Shown here: positions 1-7,398 of the stretch, one piece after another | Layout of the letters: every line of letters starts with the position of its first letter | How positions within the stretch are numbered: the first letter of the stretch is position 1 | Source: Vulcanimicrobiota bacterium | GTDB lineage: Bacteria; Vulcanimicrobiota; Vulcanimicrobiia; Vulcanimicrobiales; Vulcanimicrobiaceae | Length of the DNA stretch: 50,895 nucleotides | Direction: 5' to 3' | Assembly: GCA_027452165.1 (NCBI GenBank) | Contig: DAIDGX010000011.1 | Location: 1-50,895 of the forward strand | The notes under the pieces: generated by a model | Seen by the model: the letters and a program-made list of their open reading frames with translations, nothing else | Told to the model about the DNA's origin: nothing | Databases searched by the model: none | Position numbers and translations under genes: made by a program

Positions 1-1230
1 GTGAGCGTCCAGGTTCTCGACGCGACGCTCATCCAACACGTGCTCAATCTGCGCGAGCCCCCAGTCGAGGTCCTCGCGGCTGATCATCAGCGGCGGTGCA
101 ATGCGAATCACCGTCTCATGCGTCTCCTTGCACAGGACGCCGCGGTCGCGCAGCGCTTCGCAGATTGGTCGCGCCGGCACATTCAACTCAATCGCCAGCC
201 ATAGTCCGCGCCCACGCACCTCCACAACGTTGCTGCTGCTCATTTTTTTGAGTCTTGCCAGGGCATACCCTCCCAACTCCGCAGACCGCTCCGCAAGCTG
301 CTCCTCCACAATCACCCGCAGCGCAGCTCTCGCCACAGCACACGCCAGCGGGGTTCCACCGAACGTGCTGCCGTGATCGCCCGGTTGGAAGAGGTTCATC
401 ACCGGGGCGTTCGCGAGCACGGCGGAGACCGGGTAATAGCCGCCGGCAAGCGCCTTGCCGACGACGATCATATCGGGCTTGATGCCGTCGTAATCGACCG
501 CGAAGAGATCGCCCGTACGGCCGAATCCGGTTTGGATCTCGTCCGCGATGAAGAGCACGTGGTGCTCTTTGCAGATCGCCCACGCACGCTTGAGAAAACC
601 CTCGGGCGGCACGATGACGCCGCCTTCGCCCTGGATCGGTTCGATCAGGATCGCGCAGGTATTCGGCGTAATCGCGCGCTCCAGCGCGTCGGCATCACCG
701 TAGGGCACAAAGACGAATCCCGGCGTGAACGGGCCGAAGTGCTTGCGGTACGCGGGTTCGCTGCTCGCGCTGATGATCGCGGTCGTGCGGCCGTGGAAGT
801 TGTTCGTAAAGACGACGATCTCGGCGCGGTCGTCGGGAATGTGCTTAACTTCGTAGCCGTAGCGTCGCGCGAGTTTGATCGCGGTCTCCACGGCCTCGGC
901 CCCGGTGTTCATCGGCAGCGCCATGTCGTAGCCGGCAAGGGTGGTGAGCTTTTTCAAAAAGCGGCCCATCCGGTCGTTGCGCATCGCGCGCGACGTAAGG
1001 GTGAGGCGGCCGGCCTGCTCGATGAGTGCGCGCAGAATGCGTGGATGACAATGTCCTTGGTTAACGGCAGAGTATGCGCTGATGCAATCGAGGTAGCGCT
1101 TGCCGTCAACATCCCACAGCCACACTCCCTCAGCGCGTTCGACCACGAGGTCGAGGGGGGCGTAGTTGTGGGCTCCGTAGGTGTCGTCGAGCTCGATAAA
1201 AGTCCGCGTCGTATCGGAAGTTACATGCAT
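1..1230 (-). CDS. rocD: Ornithine aminotransferase (3' end off window)
   Basis: Class III PLP-dependent aminotransferase that converts ornithine plus 2-oxoglutarate to glutamate semialdehyde plus glutamate in arginine/ornithine catabolism (cytoplasm). Visible: 410 codons without a stop, so the gene runs off the left edge, but this is already about full family length. The motif IADEIQTGFGRTG (about 228-240) holds the Asp that contacts the PLP ring nitrogen (D230). VVGKALAGGYYP holds the Schiff-base lysine K259. NTGAEAVETAIKLAR (108-122) binds the PLP phosphate. The ATG start at 1230 has GAGG just upstream. The first gene on the other strand starts 173 bp away. Acetylornithine aminotransferase is the main alternative, but the GGYYPVSA and SAYSAVNQGH motifs are those of ornithine aminotransferases. 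Confidence 0.9.
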   Translation of the reverse strand, partial: MHVTSDTTRTFIELDDTYGAHNYAPLDLVVERAEGVWLWDVDGKRYLDCISAYSAVNQGHCHPRILRALIEQAGRLTLTSRAMRNDRMGRFLKKLTTLAGYDMALPMNTGAEAVETAIKLARRYGYEVKHIPDDRAEIVVFTNNFHGRTTAIISASSEPAYRKHFGPFTPGFVFVPYGDADALERAITPNTCAILIEPIQGEGGVIVPPEGFLKRAWAICKEHHVLFIADEIQTGFGRTGDLFAVDYDGIKPDMIVVGKALAGGYYPVSAVLANAPVMNLFQPGDHGSTFGGTPLACAVARAALRVIVEEQLAERSAELGGYALARLKKMSSSNVVEVRGRGLWLAIELNVPARPICEALRDRGVLCKETHETVIRIAPPLMISREDLDWGLAQIEHVLDERRVENLDAH

Positions 1231-1271
1231 GATCCTCAAAAAAGCGCCGCGTGTGTTTACCTCCCCAACCG

Positions 1272-1300
1272 ATAATAACCTTAGAAAAAGTGCACGGTCA
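1272..1300 (-). promoter_or_regulatory. Possible sigma70-type promoter for rocD
   Basis: On the minus strand a TATTAT -10 box (1277-1272) follows TGACCG (1300-1295) with a 17-bp spacer. This would start transcription about 35 nt before the rocD ATG. The -35 match is weak, so this is a suggestion from sequence only. Confidence 0.3.
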
Positions 1301-1316
1301 TTGACGGCGGTGAAAG

Positions 1317-1344
1317 GAACATGGGGGCGCGGGCGCCCATGTTC
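1317..1344. repeat. Inverted repeat in the rocD/hydrolase divergent intergenic region
   Basis: The arms GAACATGGG and CCCATGTTC pair perfectly over 9 bp, then one mismatch and 2 further pairs close a short GC loop. It lies between two divergent genes, where a terminator is not expected, and has no T-run. An operator or a small palindromic repeat is more likely. Confidence 0.45.
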
Positions 1345-1403
1345 TAGGAACACTTGCAGCATCAACTTACCTGCGCCGCGGACGGCCCCCTCCTCGCCTG
1401 CCG

Positions 1404-2276
1404 ATGAGTGCCTTCTCCGAGGAAACCCTGGCGACGGTCGCGCGCCTGCGCGCACGCGACCACGATCGCGTGGGCGAGGCCGGGCGCACGAAGCTGCTCC
1501 TGCACGACGAGGTACGTCCGCTCGCGGTCGTGCTCTTTCACGGCCTTTCAGCCTCGCCTACACAATTCGTGCGGTTTGCTCATGATTTGCACGCGCGCGG
1601 CCATAACGTGGTCGTACCGCGCCTTCCGCGTCATGGGCACCGCGACCGGCTCTCCACGGCGCTCGCGCACCTGACGGCCGACGATTTACGTCACGTCGCG
1701 TGCGAGAGCATCGCGGCCGCGCGGGGCCTCGGCGCGCGTATCGCCGTCGGTGGCTTTTCGCTCGGCGGCTTGCTCGCGACGTGGATAGCGCAGCGTGAGT
1801 CGATCGAACGCGCCGTCGCGATCGCCCCATTTTTCGGTGTTTCATGGATTCCGAACCGATTCATGAAGAGGATCGCGCAGACGATGCTGTGTCTGCCCAA
1901 TCGCTTTGCTTGGTGGGATCCGATCCGGCGCGAACGCCAACAGCCCGAACACGGATATCCGCGTTACGCGACGCACGCGCTCGCGCAATCGTATCTGCTC
2001 GCGCGCGAGGTGATCGAGGCTGCCGATCGAGGTATCGCCGCGCAGCGTTTGATCTTCGTGACCAACGCGCGTGAGGCGGCCGTCAACAATCGAGCGGTGC
2101 GGAGACTCGAGGCTCGTCTGCGTGCAAGCGACCCCGCGCGGCTCGAACACGTGGTGCTGACGGGTATCCCGATCTCGCACGACATCATCGAACCGTTACG
2201 CCATCCGGAGATAGCCGATCGCGTCTATCCCCAGCTCCTCTCGTTGATCGAAGGTGGAACGATGCCGCCAGCATGA
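1404..2276 (+). CDS. Alpha/beta hydrolase (esterase/lysophospholipase-like)
   Basis: A 290-aa single-domain alpha/beta hydrolase. VVLFHGLSASP (about 42-52) is the oxyanion-hole strand, and GGFSLGG (116-122) is the nucleophile elbow with S119. The catalytic His is probably H259 in PISHDII. The expected acid loop reads FVTNAREAAVNN, where the usual Asp is not obvious, so the acid is uncertain. No signal peptide is visible, so it is probably cytoplasmic. The family includes carboxylesterases, monoacylglycerol lipases and lysophospholipases, and the substrate cannot be read from sequence. It is divergent from rocD and about 110 bp upstream of tag. Confidence 0.8.
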   Translation: MSAFSEETLATVARLRARDHDRVGEAGRTKLLLHDEVRPLAVVLFHGLSASPTQFVRFAHDLHARGHNVVVPRLPRHGHRDRLSTALAHLTADDLRHVACESIAAARGLGARIAVGGFSLGGLLATWIAQRESIERAVAIAPFFGVSWIPNRFMKRIAQTMLCLPNRFAWWDPIRRERQQPEHGYPRYATHALAQSYLLAREVIEAADRGIAAQRLIFVTNAREAAVNNRAVRRLEARLRASDPARLEHVVLTGIPISHDIIEPLRHPEIADRVYPQLLSLIEGGTMPPA

Positions 2277-2385
2277 GGGCTCGCAGGCGCGCTTGCGCGG
2301 CCCGAGGTTGCGTTCGGGCGGATAGGTCGACAGTTTACCGGTCGAGGTGCAGGCGCCGGGATGTGACGCGCACGAATCGCAGCCC

Positions 2386-2943
2386 ATGAACGGAAATGCC
2401 GCGCGCTGTTCGTGGGCTACCACGGCGCTTTCGATTTCGTATCACGACGCCGAGTGGGGAAAGCCAGTCCACGACGACCGCACGTTCTTTGAGTTCGTTA
2501 CGCTCGAAGGAGCGCAGGCTGGCTTGAGCTGGGAAACCATCTTGCGCAAACGCGAGCGCTACCGCTCCGTCTTTCATGCGTTCGATCCCGCGCGTGTGGC
2601 GCGGATGACCCCTGCGGCGATCGAGCGCGCTTTGAGCGATCCCGGCATTGTGCGCAATCGCGCCAAAGTGGAATCGACGATCGGAAACGCACGAGCATTT
2701 CTCGCCGTGCAAGGCGAGTTCGGCTCGTTCGATGCCTACGTGTGGCGTTTCGTCGGAGGCGAACCGATCGTCAACGCACCGGAAACGCCGGCCGCTATCC
2801 CGGCCGAGAGCGAGGAGTCCCGTGCGTTGAGCAAAGACTTGAAGCGTCGCGGGTTTCGCTTTGTCGGGCCAACGATCGTGTACGCGTTCATGCAGGCGAC
2901 CGGCCTCGTGAACGATCACGTTCGGGCATGTCGCTTTCGCTAA
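2386..2943 (+). CDS. tag: DNA-3-methyladenine glycosylase I
   Basis: Base-excision enzyme that removes N3-methyladenine from alkylated DNA. From the chosen ATG it is 185 aa, close to the 187 aa of E. coli Tag. It shows the N-terminal Cys (C8 in RCSW), YHDAEWG, LEGAQAGLSWETIL, RKRERYR and the C-terminal NDHVRAC. The Cys/His pairs at both ends match the Tag zinc-binding residues. An upstream in-frame GTG at 2347 would add 13 residues with no family similarity, so ATG 2386 is preferred although no good ribosome site is visible. It appears to stand alone; the partners found in other genomes (ada, alkA) are not here. Confidence 0.93.
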   Translation: MNGNAARCSWATTALSISYHDAEWGKPVHDDRTFFEFVTLEGAQAGLSWETILRKRERYRSVFHAFDPARVARMTPAAIERALSDPGIVRNRAKVESTIGNARAFLAVQGEFGSFDAYVWRFVGGEPIVNAPETPAAIPAESEESRALSKDLKRRGFRFVGPTIVYAFMQATGLVNDHVRACRFR

Positions 2944-3457
2944 TCGCGCAAGCGGCATGCCCGGCTCCGTCGCACAGCGACGGCCTCACGTGCGAGGTTG
3001 CGAAGTCGATGCTTCTGCAGCAGCTACTTATAGACGGGGGCTTGTTGCGTCAGCGCAGGTGACCAGAGAGTAGCCGTTTGGTAACGGCCGAGTTAAAGGC
3101 GCGAAGAGGACGTGCATGCCTGGATCCGCCGAGAAATTCGGTCTTCCCGGACTCTCATCCCATACAATCCAAGCGAGAGCACGGGCTGAGCCGTCTTCCG
3201 CGATCGCCGCGACGGCAACAACGCTGCTAATTCGCGTAACTCCATTTGTTTTCACCGATCCGATCGATGTGCCTAACCGAAGAGGAAATCCGGCACGCAG
3301 ATAACTCTCTTGAGGAACAAAACAACTCCGTTCTTGTACGTTCGTGCAGGCACCGGATGTGCGCGCTGCATGGGCGGCGCGTACGCACTGCGAAGCTTCG
3401 GATGCGTCCATCAAACTACGACGTAAGCTCGATAATCCGCGTCACGGATCGCGGTGT
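2944..3457. other. Lower-GC intergenic patch after tag
   Basis: About 510 bp between tag and aceB. Base and codon composition differ from the neighbours, with more A/T at third positions. It holds only a doubtful minus-strand reading frame (3028-3414). It also holds GTAGCCGTTTGGTA (3070-3083), which matches at 13 of 14 positions a sequence behind tRNA-Glu at 47230-47243. A weak hairpin near 3440 could end aceB transcription but has no T-run. Confidence 0.4.
3028..3414 (-). CDS. Hypothetical protein, doubtful
   Basis: A 128-codon frame with a beta-rich middle (VVAVAAIAEDGSARALAWIVWD) but no recognisable family, no signal peptide and codon use unlike the surrounding genes (AGA, ACT, CCA, CTA). 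It lies 43 bp beyond the end of aceB on the same strand, with no clear ribosome site. It may be a small acquired or decaying gene, or not coding at all. Confidence 0.25.
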   Translation of the reverse strand: MMDASEASQCVRAAHAARTSGACTNVQERSCFVPQESYLRAGFPLRLGTSIGSVKTNGVTRISSVVAVAAIAEDGSARALAWIVWDESPGRPNFSADPGMHVLFAPLTRPLPNGYSLVTCADATSPRL

Positions 3458-4960
3458 TTATACCGGATCGAAGGCTCCTGTGAGAATCATCTGCTCGGAA
3501 AGATCGCGTGCGTGACGGTAGCGGGCGAGTGTTTCATGGGTGGGATCGTGCAACTCGCCGGTGATACGGTTGAGTTCTTCGTCGAACACTTGCGTGAGCG
3601 ACGGTGGCGTGTAGGCACCGGGAAATCGCAGCCGCTGCGCGATCATCAGGCGATAGATGCGATCGGTTGCAAGGTCTTCCATGTAGCCGTCGAGCAGGCT
3701 TGCTCCCTTGCCTTCGAGCACGCCGTTGCGGTACCGGATCACCGTGCGCACGGCCGCGCGTGTGCCCTCGAGGGTCGTCGCTCCAACGCTCGCGGGCGCG
3801 GGGCGTAAATCCGGATGGGTGTCGGCATGCGCCGGGCGTTTGTCGATTTGGTTCGGTGCCGGGAACTGCGCGACCGCAATTGCGTTTTGATCCGGGTGAC
3901 CGGTCCACGCGCCATCCATCAAGCACGCCGCTTCGTTCTTCTTGTCGCGTTCGAGAACGGCGAGCGCGCGCGCATTCAACTCGGCATCGTCGCGGCTCGG
4001 GTAGAGAGCGGTCATGCCGCCGATGGCGAGAGCGCCATGCTTGTGCGTGATCTCGGGAAGCAACGTGCGCAGACGTTGAAAGAACGGCACGTCGAGCGGA
4101 ATCGTGTTGCGGTCGGGCAAGAGCCACGCCGGATCGTGTAAGTTGAAGTGGATGAGGCTCGCCATGTAATCCCAGCGGCCAAGGTTCAAGCCGATGATGT
4201 ACTCGCGTAAGTTGAAGAGGAACTCTTCCATCTGAAAGGCCATCGGGTGCGACTCGACGAGCGCCATCGCGCGCAGCGATCCGGGCTGCCAGCCCTTCGC
4301 AGCAAGCACACGATCGAAGAGCGCCTTCCACCAGAGCGCCTCTTCGGCCGATTCTGACTTTGGTATGTAGATACACAGCGGATGCTTCAAACGCGAGGCA
4401 TCGACGCGATAGACGAGCAGCGCAACGTCGAAAAGCGACGCGCTGACGAGGTCGTCTTCGAGCACGCCGGCCTGTGCAAGATGCAGTCCGCGCACGCGTG
4501 TGAACGTGACCGTGCTACTTGGGGTGATTCCGACGGTCCCGCCACGCTTACGATCCTCGTAGGTGAGGTCGCCATGAAGCGCGGCGATCACGTTATCGTG
4601 ACCGGCCATCAGGTGCTCCCAGGCGTTTACCATGGAGTCTTCAAGATCGAGCATCACGCCGGGCGCGCCGGAGTTGAGCATCTTGACCACGAGTTCCGCG
4701 TCGTCTGCGGGACCGGTCATTTGATTGCGTTGATCGGCCGCCCACTCCGGCAGATCGATGCGCCATGCGGTGGTGGTTGCGACGGAGGGTGGCAGATAGC
4801 CCGGCAGCGTGCCCGCATGGGCGCGCGCGAGCACGTCGGCTCGCGCGAGCGCCAGGCGTTGTTGCCAGGGCGTGAACTCTTCATGCAGCGGGAGAAAGAA
4901 CTCGGCGAATCCCGCCGGGAGATCGCGATGGAGCGTGAAACCCGCTGGGGCAACGTTCAT
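3458..4960 (-). CDS. aceB: Malate synthase A
   Basis: Glyoxylate-shunt enzyme that condenses glyoxylate with acetyl-CoA to malate. It is 500 aa, slightly shorter than E. coli AceB (533). Family landmarks: APGVMLDLEDSMVNAWEH (about 99-116) in the TIM barrel, FNLREYIIGLNLGRWDYM (about 244-261), GGMTALYPS and the late active-site region CLMDGAWTGHPDQ. The ATG start lies 6 bp after the aceA stop, so the two form an operon with isocitrate lyase first. A GGAG lies inside the end of aceA. It is presumably expressed from the promoter upstream of aceA. It looks intact. Confidence 0.96.
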   Translation of the reverse strand: MNVAPAGFTLHRDLPAGFAEFFLPLHEEFTPWQQRLALARADVLARAHAGTLPGYLPPSVATTTAWRIDLPEWAADQRNQMTGPADDAELVVKMLNSGAPGVMLDLEDSMVNAWEHLMAGHDNVIAALHGDLTYEDRKRGGTVGITPSSTVTFTRVRGLHLAQAGVLEDDLVSASLFDVALLVYRVDASRLKHPLCIYIPKSESAEEALWWKALFDRVLAAKGWQPGSLRAMALVESHPMAFQMEEFLFNLREYIIGLNLGRWDYMASLIHFNLHDPAWLLPDRNTIPLDVPFFQRLRTLLPEITHKHGALAIGGMTALYPSRDDAELNARALAVLERDKKNEAACLMDGAWTGHPDQNAIAVAQFPAPNQIDKRPAHADTHPDLRPAPASVGATTLEGTRAAVRTVIRYRNGVLEGKGASLLDGYMEDLATDRIYRLMIAQRLRFPGAYTPPSLTQVFDEELNRITGELHDPTHETLARYRHARDLSEQMILTGAFDPV

Positions 4961-4966
4961 ATCGGC

Positions 4967-6274
4967 TTAGACTCCAACGGCCTCTTTGATGCGCGTCTCG
5001 TAGAATTGTTCTGCTTCGGTCGAACCGTGCAGAGCTGTCGTCGAGGATTGGCCTTCGCTGATGGTCTGTGCAACCTCGTCAAAGTAACCGGTGCCGACTT
5101 CGCGCTGATGCCGCGTCGCGGTGTACCCGAACGCTTCGCTTGCGAACTCCCGTTGCTGGAACTCGGCGTAGGCCGACATCCCGCGCATTTTGAAGTCTCG
5201 TGCCAATTCGAAGAAGCTGAAGTTGAGCGCGTGGAACCCGGCAAGCGTAATGAACTGGAACTTATAGCCCATGGCGTTAAGTTGCTCGCGGAACGTAGCG
5301 ATCGCCGCATCGTCGAGCTTCTTTTTCCAGTTGAACGAAGGCGAGCAGTTGTACGCGAGCAGCTTGCCCGGGAACTTGGCGTGGATCGCTTCGGCGAAGC
5401 GGCGGGCCTCCTCGATGTTCGGCTCCGAGGTTTCGACCCAGAGCAGGTCGGCGTAGGGTGCGTAGGCGAGCCCGCGAGCTATACATGCGTCGAGGCCTTC
5501 ACGCGTGCGGAAGAAGCCTTCGGACGTACGTTCGCCGGTGATGAATTGGCGGTCGATCGGATCGACGTCGCTCGTGATCAACGTCGCGGCATTCGCATCG
5601 GTGCGCGCGATGATCACGGTGGGTACGCCGAGTACGTCGGCCGCGAGGCGCGCCGAGACGAGATGACGCACGGCTTGTTGCGTTGGAATCAACACCTTGC
5701 CGCCCAGATGCCCGCACTTTTTCTCGGAACTCAGCTGATCTTCCAAGTGTACGCCCGCGGTGCCGGCCTCGATCATCGCCTTGACGAGTTCGAAGACGTT
5801 GAGCGGACCGCCGAAGCCGGCTTCGGCATCGGCGACGATCGGTAGATAATTCTGCGTACCGCCACGCCCTTCGACCGTCTCGATTTGATCTAGGCGTTGG
5901 AACGCGTTGTTGATGCGTTTGACGAGTTGCGGGACCGAGTTCACCGGGTACAGACTCTGGTCCGGATAGACGTTGCCCGATACGTTCGCATCGGCAGCCA
6001 CTTGCCAGCCGCTGCAGTAGATCGCCTTGAGGCCAGCCTTCGCGGCTTGGACTGCTTGGCCGCCCGTCATCGTGCCGAGCGCCGCGGTGGCGTCGGCTTC
6101 GTGCAGCAGCGACCAGAGTTTCTCGGCGCCCAATCGCGCGATCGTCTGCTCCACGACAACGCTGCCTTGCAGCTTGACGACGTCGTGTGCGGTGTAGCGT
6201 CGCTCGACGCCCTTCCACCGTGAATCGCTCTTCCAGGTTTGGTCCAGGGCTGCGGCGCGCTCGTTCGTGGTCAC
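4967..6274 (-). CDS. aceA: Isocitrate lyase
   Basis: Splits isocitrate to glyoxylate and succinate, the first glyoxylate-shunt step, needed for growth on acetate or fatty acids. With the GTG start at 6274 it is 435 aa, matching E. coli AceA (434). GGAGGAG sits 7 nt before this GTG; a start farther upstream would add 18 unrelated residues. The catalytic loop KKCGHLGGK is present (Cys is the active-site base), as are [13 protein letters not shown] and [12 protein letters not shown]. It is the first gene of aceA-aceB, and about 100 nt of leader separate it from the predicted transcription start. Confidence 0.97.
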   Translation of the reverse strand: MTTNERAAALDQTWKSDSRWKGVERRYTAHDVVKLQGSVVVEQTIARLGAEKLWSLLHEADATAALGTMTGGQAVQAAKAGLKAIYCSGWQVAADANVSGNVYPDQSLYPVNSVPQLVKRINNAFQRLDQIETVEGRGGTQNYLPIVADAEAGFGGPLNVFELVKAMIEAGTAGVHLEDQLSSEKKCGHLGGKVLIPTQQAVRHLVSARLAADVLGVPTVIIARTDANAATLITSDVDPIDRQFITGERTSEGFFRTREGLDACIARGLAYAPYADLLWVETSEPNIEEARRFAEAIHAKFPGKLLAYNCSPSFNWKKKLDDAAIATFREQLNAMGYKFQFITLAGFHALNFSFFELARDFKMRGMSAYAEFQQREFASEAFGYTATRHQREVGTGYFDEVAQTISEGQSSTTALHGSTEAEQFYETRIKEAVGV

Positions 6275-6378
6275 GTGGATGCTCCTCCAACTCGGCTGCA
6301 AAAGATTTGGATCGTTCAACTTTCCCATTGGATCGCGTCATTTGGATGGCTTGCGAAAAACCAATGGACTGCTATACC

Positions 6379-6407
6379 CTTATACAAAAGTCGGGCGAAG
6401 CTGTCAA
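6379..6407 (-). promoter_or_regulatory. Sigma70-type promoter of aceA-aceB
   Basis: Reading the minus strand, consensus TTGACA (6407-6402), a 17-bp spacer and TATAAG (6384-6379). This is the best sigma70 match I found in the window. Transcription would start near 6372, about 98 nt before the aceA GTG. Confidence 0.75.
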
Positions 6408-6420
6408 TATCTCCTATTGA
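6404..6420. promoter_or_regulatory. Operator-like palindrome over the aceA -35 box
   Basis: A perfect inverted repeat, TCAATA - 5 bp - TATTGA, overlaps four bases of the -35 element. A protein bound here would block polymerase. The regulator is unknown; no regulator gene of a known aceBA type (IclR, RamB, ScfR) is in the window. Confidence 0.55.
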
Positions 6421-6430
6421 TAAAAATATC
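6419..6430. promoter_or_regulatory. Second AT-rich inverted repeat upstream of aceA
   Basis: GATA-AAAA-TATC lies directly upstream of the -35 palindrome and shares two bases with it. It could be a second half of a regulator site or an UP-like element. It is short and could be chance. Confidence 0.3.
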
Positions 6431-6501
6431 TGTTCGTCGCCTGCGATGCCGTACGCGCTGCTTGCGCAACGCGAAGGCGAGTGGCACACTGGTGATCCGA
6501 T

Positions 6502-7398
6502 ATGGCCGAGACGAGCGCACTTGAAACGCTCCTAGCCGACGCGCAACGCGCGCAGGACCGCGGCGATTATCACGCGTTGCGGACGATCGCGCTCGAAGCG
6601 GCGTCGCTTGCATCCGAGACGGGCAACGAACACGCCCTCGGGCTTGCAAGGTTCTTTCTGGGCTTCTCCGAGATGCACGTGGGGCTCGCTGCGAGCGCCG
6701 AAGCCGCGTTCGATGATGCGCTCGCGCTCTTTACGCGTCTCGGTGCCCGGGTCGAGGCGGCGCGTGTGCAACTCAACCTCGGCCTGCTCGCCTTCGACGC
6801 TCGCGCCGACATCGCAGCGGCGCAACGCATCTACGACGAGGCCATCCTGGAGTTCGAGCAGCTAGGAAGGCCTCTCGGTCTAGCGGTCGCGCTCGCGAAC
6901 TCGACGGAGGTCGCCCGCGCGCGTGGCGATTATGCGACCGCCTTGAAGCGTGGCGCGCGCGCGATCGAACTCTTCGAAGCGAACGGATATTCGTGGCGTT
7001 CCGCATCGCAACGCATCACGAACGCTCACGTGCTCTCCCTCATGCGCCGCTTCGACGAAGCGATCGAGCAGATGGAGTTCACGTACGACGCCGTTTGCGC
7101 GAGTCACAACCGTGCGTTGCTCGCGCTCTATTTTGAAGTCTATGCGCTGATCGCCGCCGCAATCGATCAACCGTCCGTTGCCGCAGAATTATTCGGCTTC
7201 GTCGATGCGCTGCGGCGGCGTGAAGATATTCGCCCCGCGGCACGGCTTATGCCGTGGATCGCGAACGCTCAAGAGCGCGCGCTCACCGATCTTGGAACCG
7301 ATGCCTACGACCTTGCCTACGATATCGGTGCACACGTCGGCATCGAATCCATGCGCGATCGCGTGCGACGACTGGCCGAAACCGTTCGCGCGACGTAG
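6502..7398 (+). CDS. TPR-repeat protein, orphan
   Basis: A 298-aa, all-helical, Ala-rich protein with about six tetratricopeptide-like repeats. Examples are the stretches beginning ALGLARFFLGFSEMHVG, EAARVQLNLGLLAFDA, AVALANSTEVARARGDY and ASQRITNAHVLSLMRRF. It resembles the TPR tail of MalT/LuxR-type ATPase regulators but has no P-loop ATPase part and no HTH. It is probably a cytoplasmic protein-protein interaction module with unknown partner. It is divergent from aceA across 227 bp containing the aceA control region. Its stop abuts the tricorn stop on the opposite strand. Confidence 0.75.
   Translation: MAETSALETLLADAQRAQDRGDYHALRTIALEAASLASETGNEHALGLARFFLGFSEMHVGLAASAEAAFDDALALFTRLGARVEAARVQLNLGLLAFDARADIAAAQRIYDEAILEFEQLGRPLGLAVALANSTEVARARGDYATALKRGARAIELFEANGYSWRSASQRITNAHVLSLMRRFDEAIEQMEFTYDAVCASHNRALLALYFEVYALIAAAIDQPSVAAELFGFVDALRRREDIRPAARLMPWIANAQERALTDLGTDAYDLAYDIGAHVGIESMRDRVRRLAETVRAT

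Noticed and set aside
220-350. Codon-usage shift near the 3' part of rocD suggesting a frameshift or chimera
   Set aside because: The frame and family alignment continue without a break; only synonymous choice differs.
373-1275. Long plus-strand frame opposite rocD
   Set aside because: Antisense shadow: the minus strand encodes a clear aminotransferase; the plus frame has no family features.
4382-5845. 487-codon plus-strand frame across aceB/aceA
   Set aside because: Antisense to two certain genes; open only because high-GC codon bias suppresses stops.
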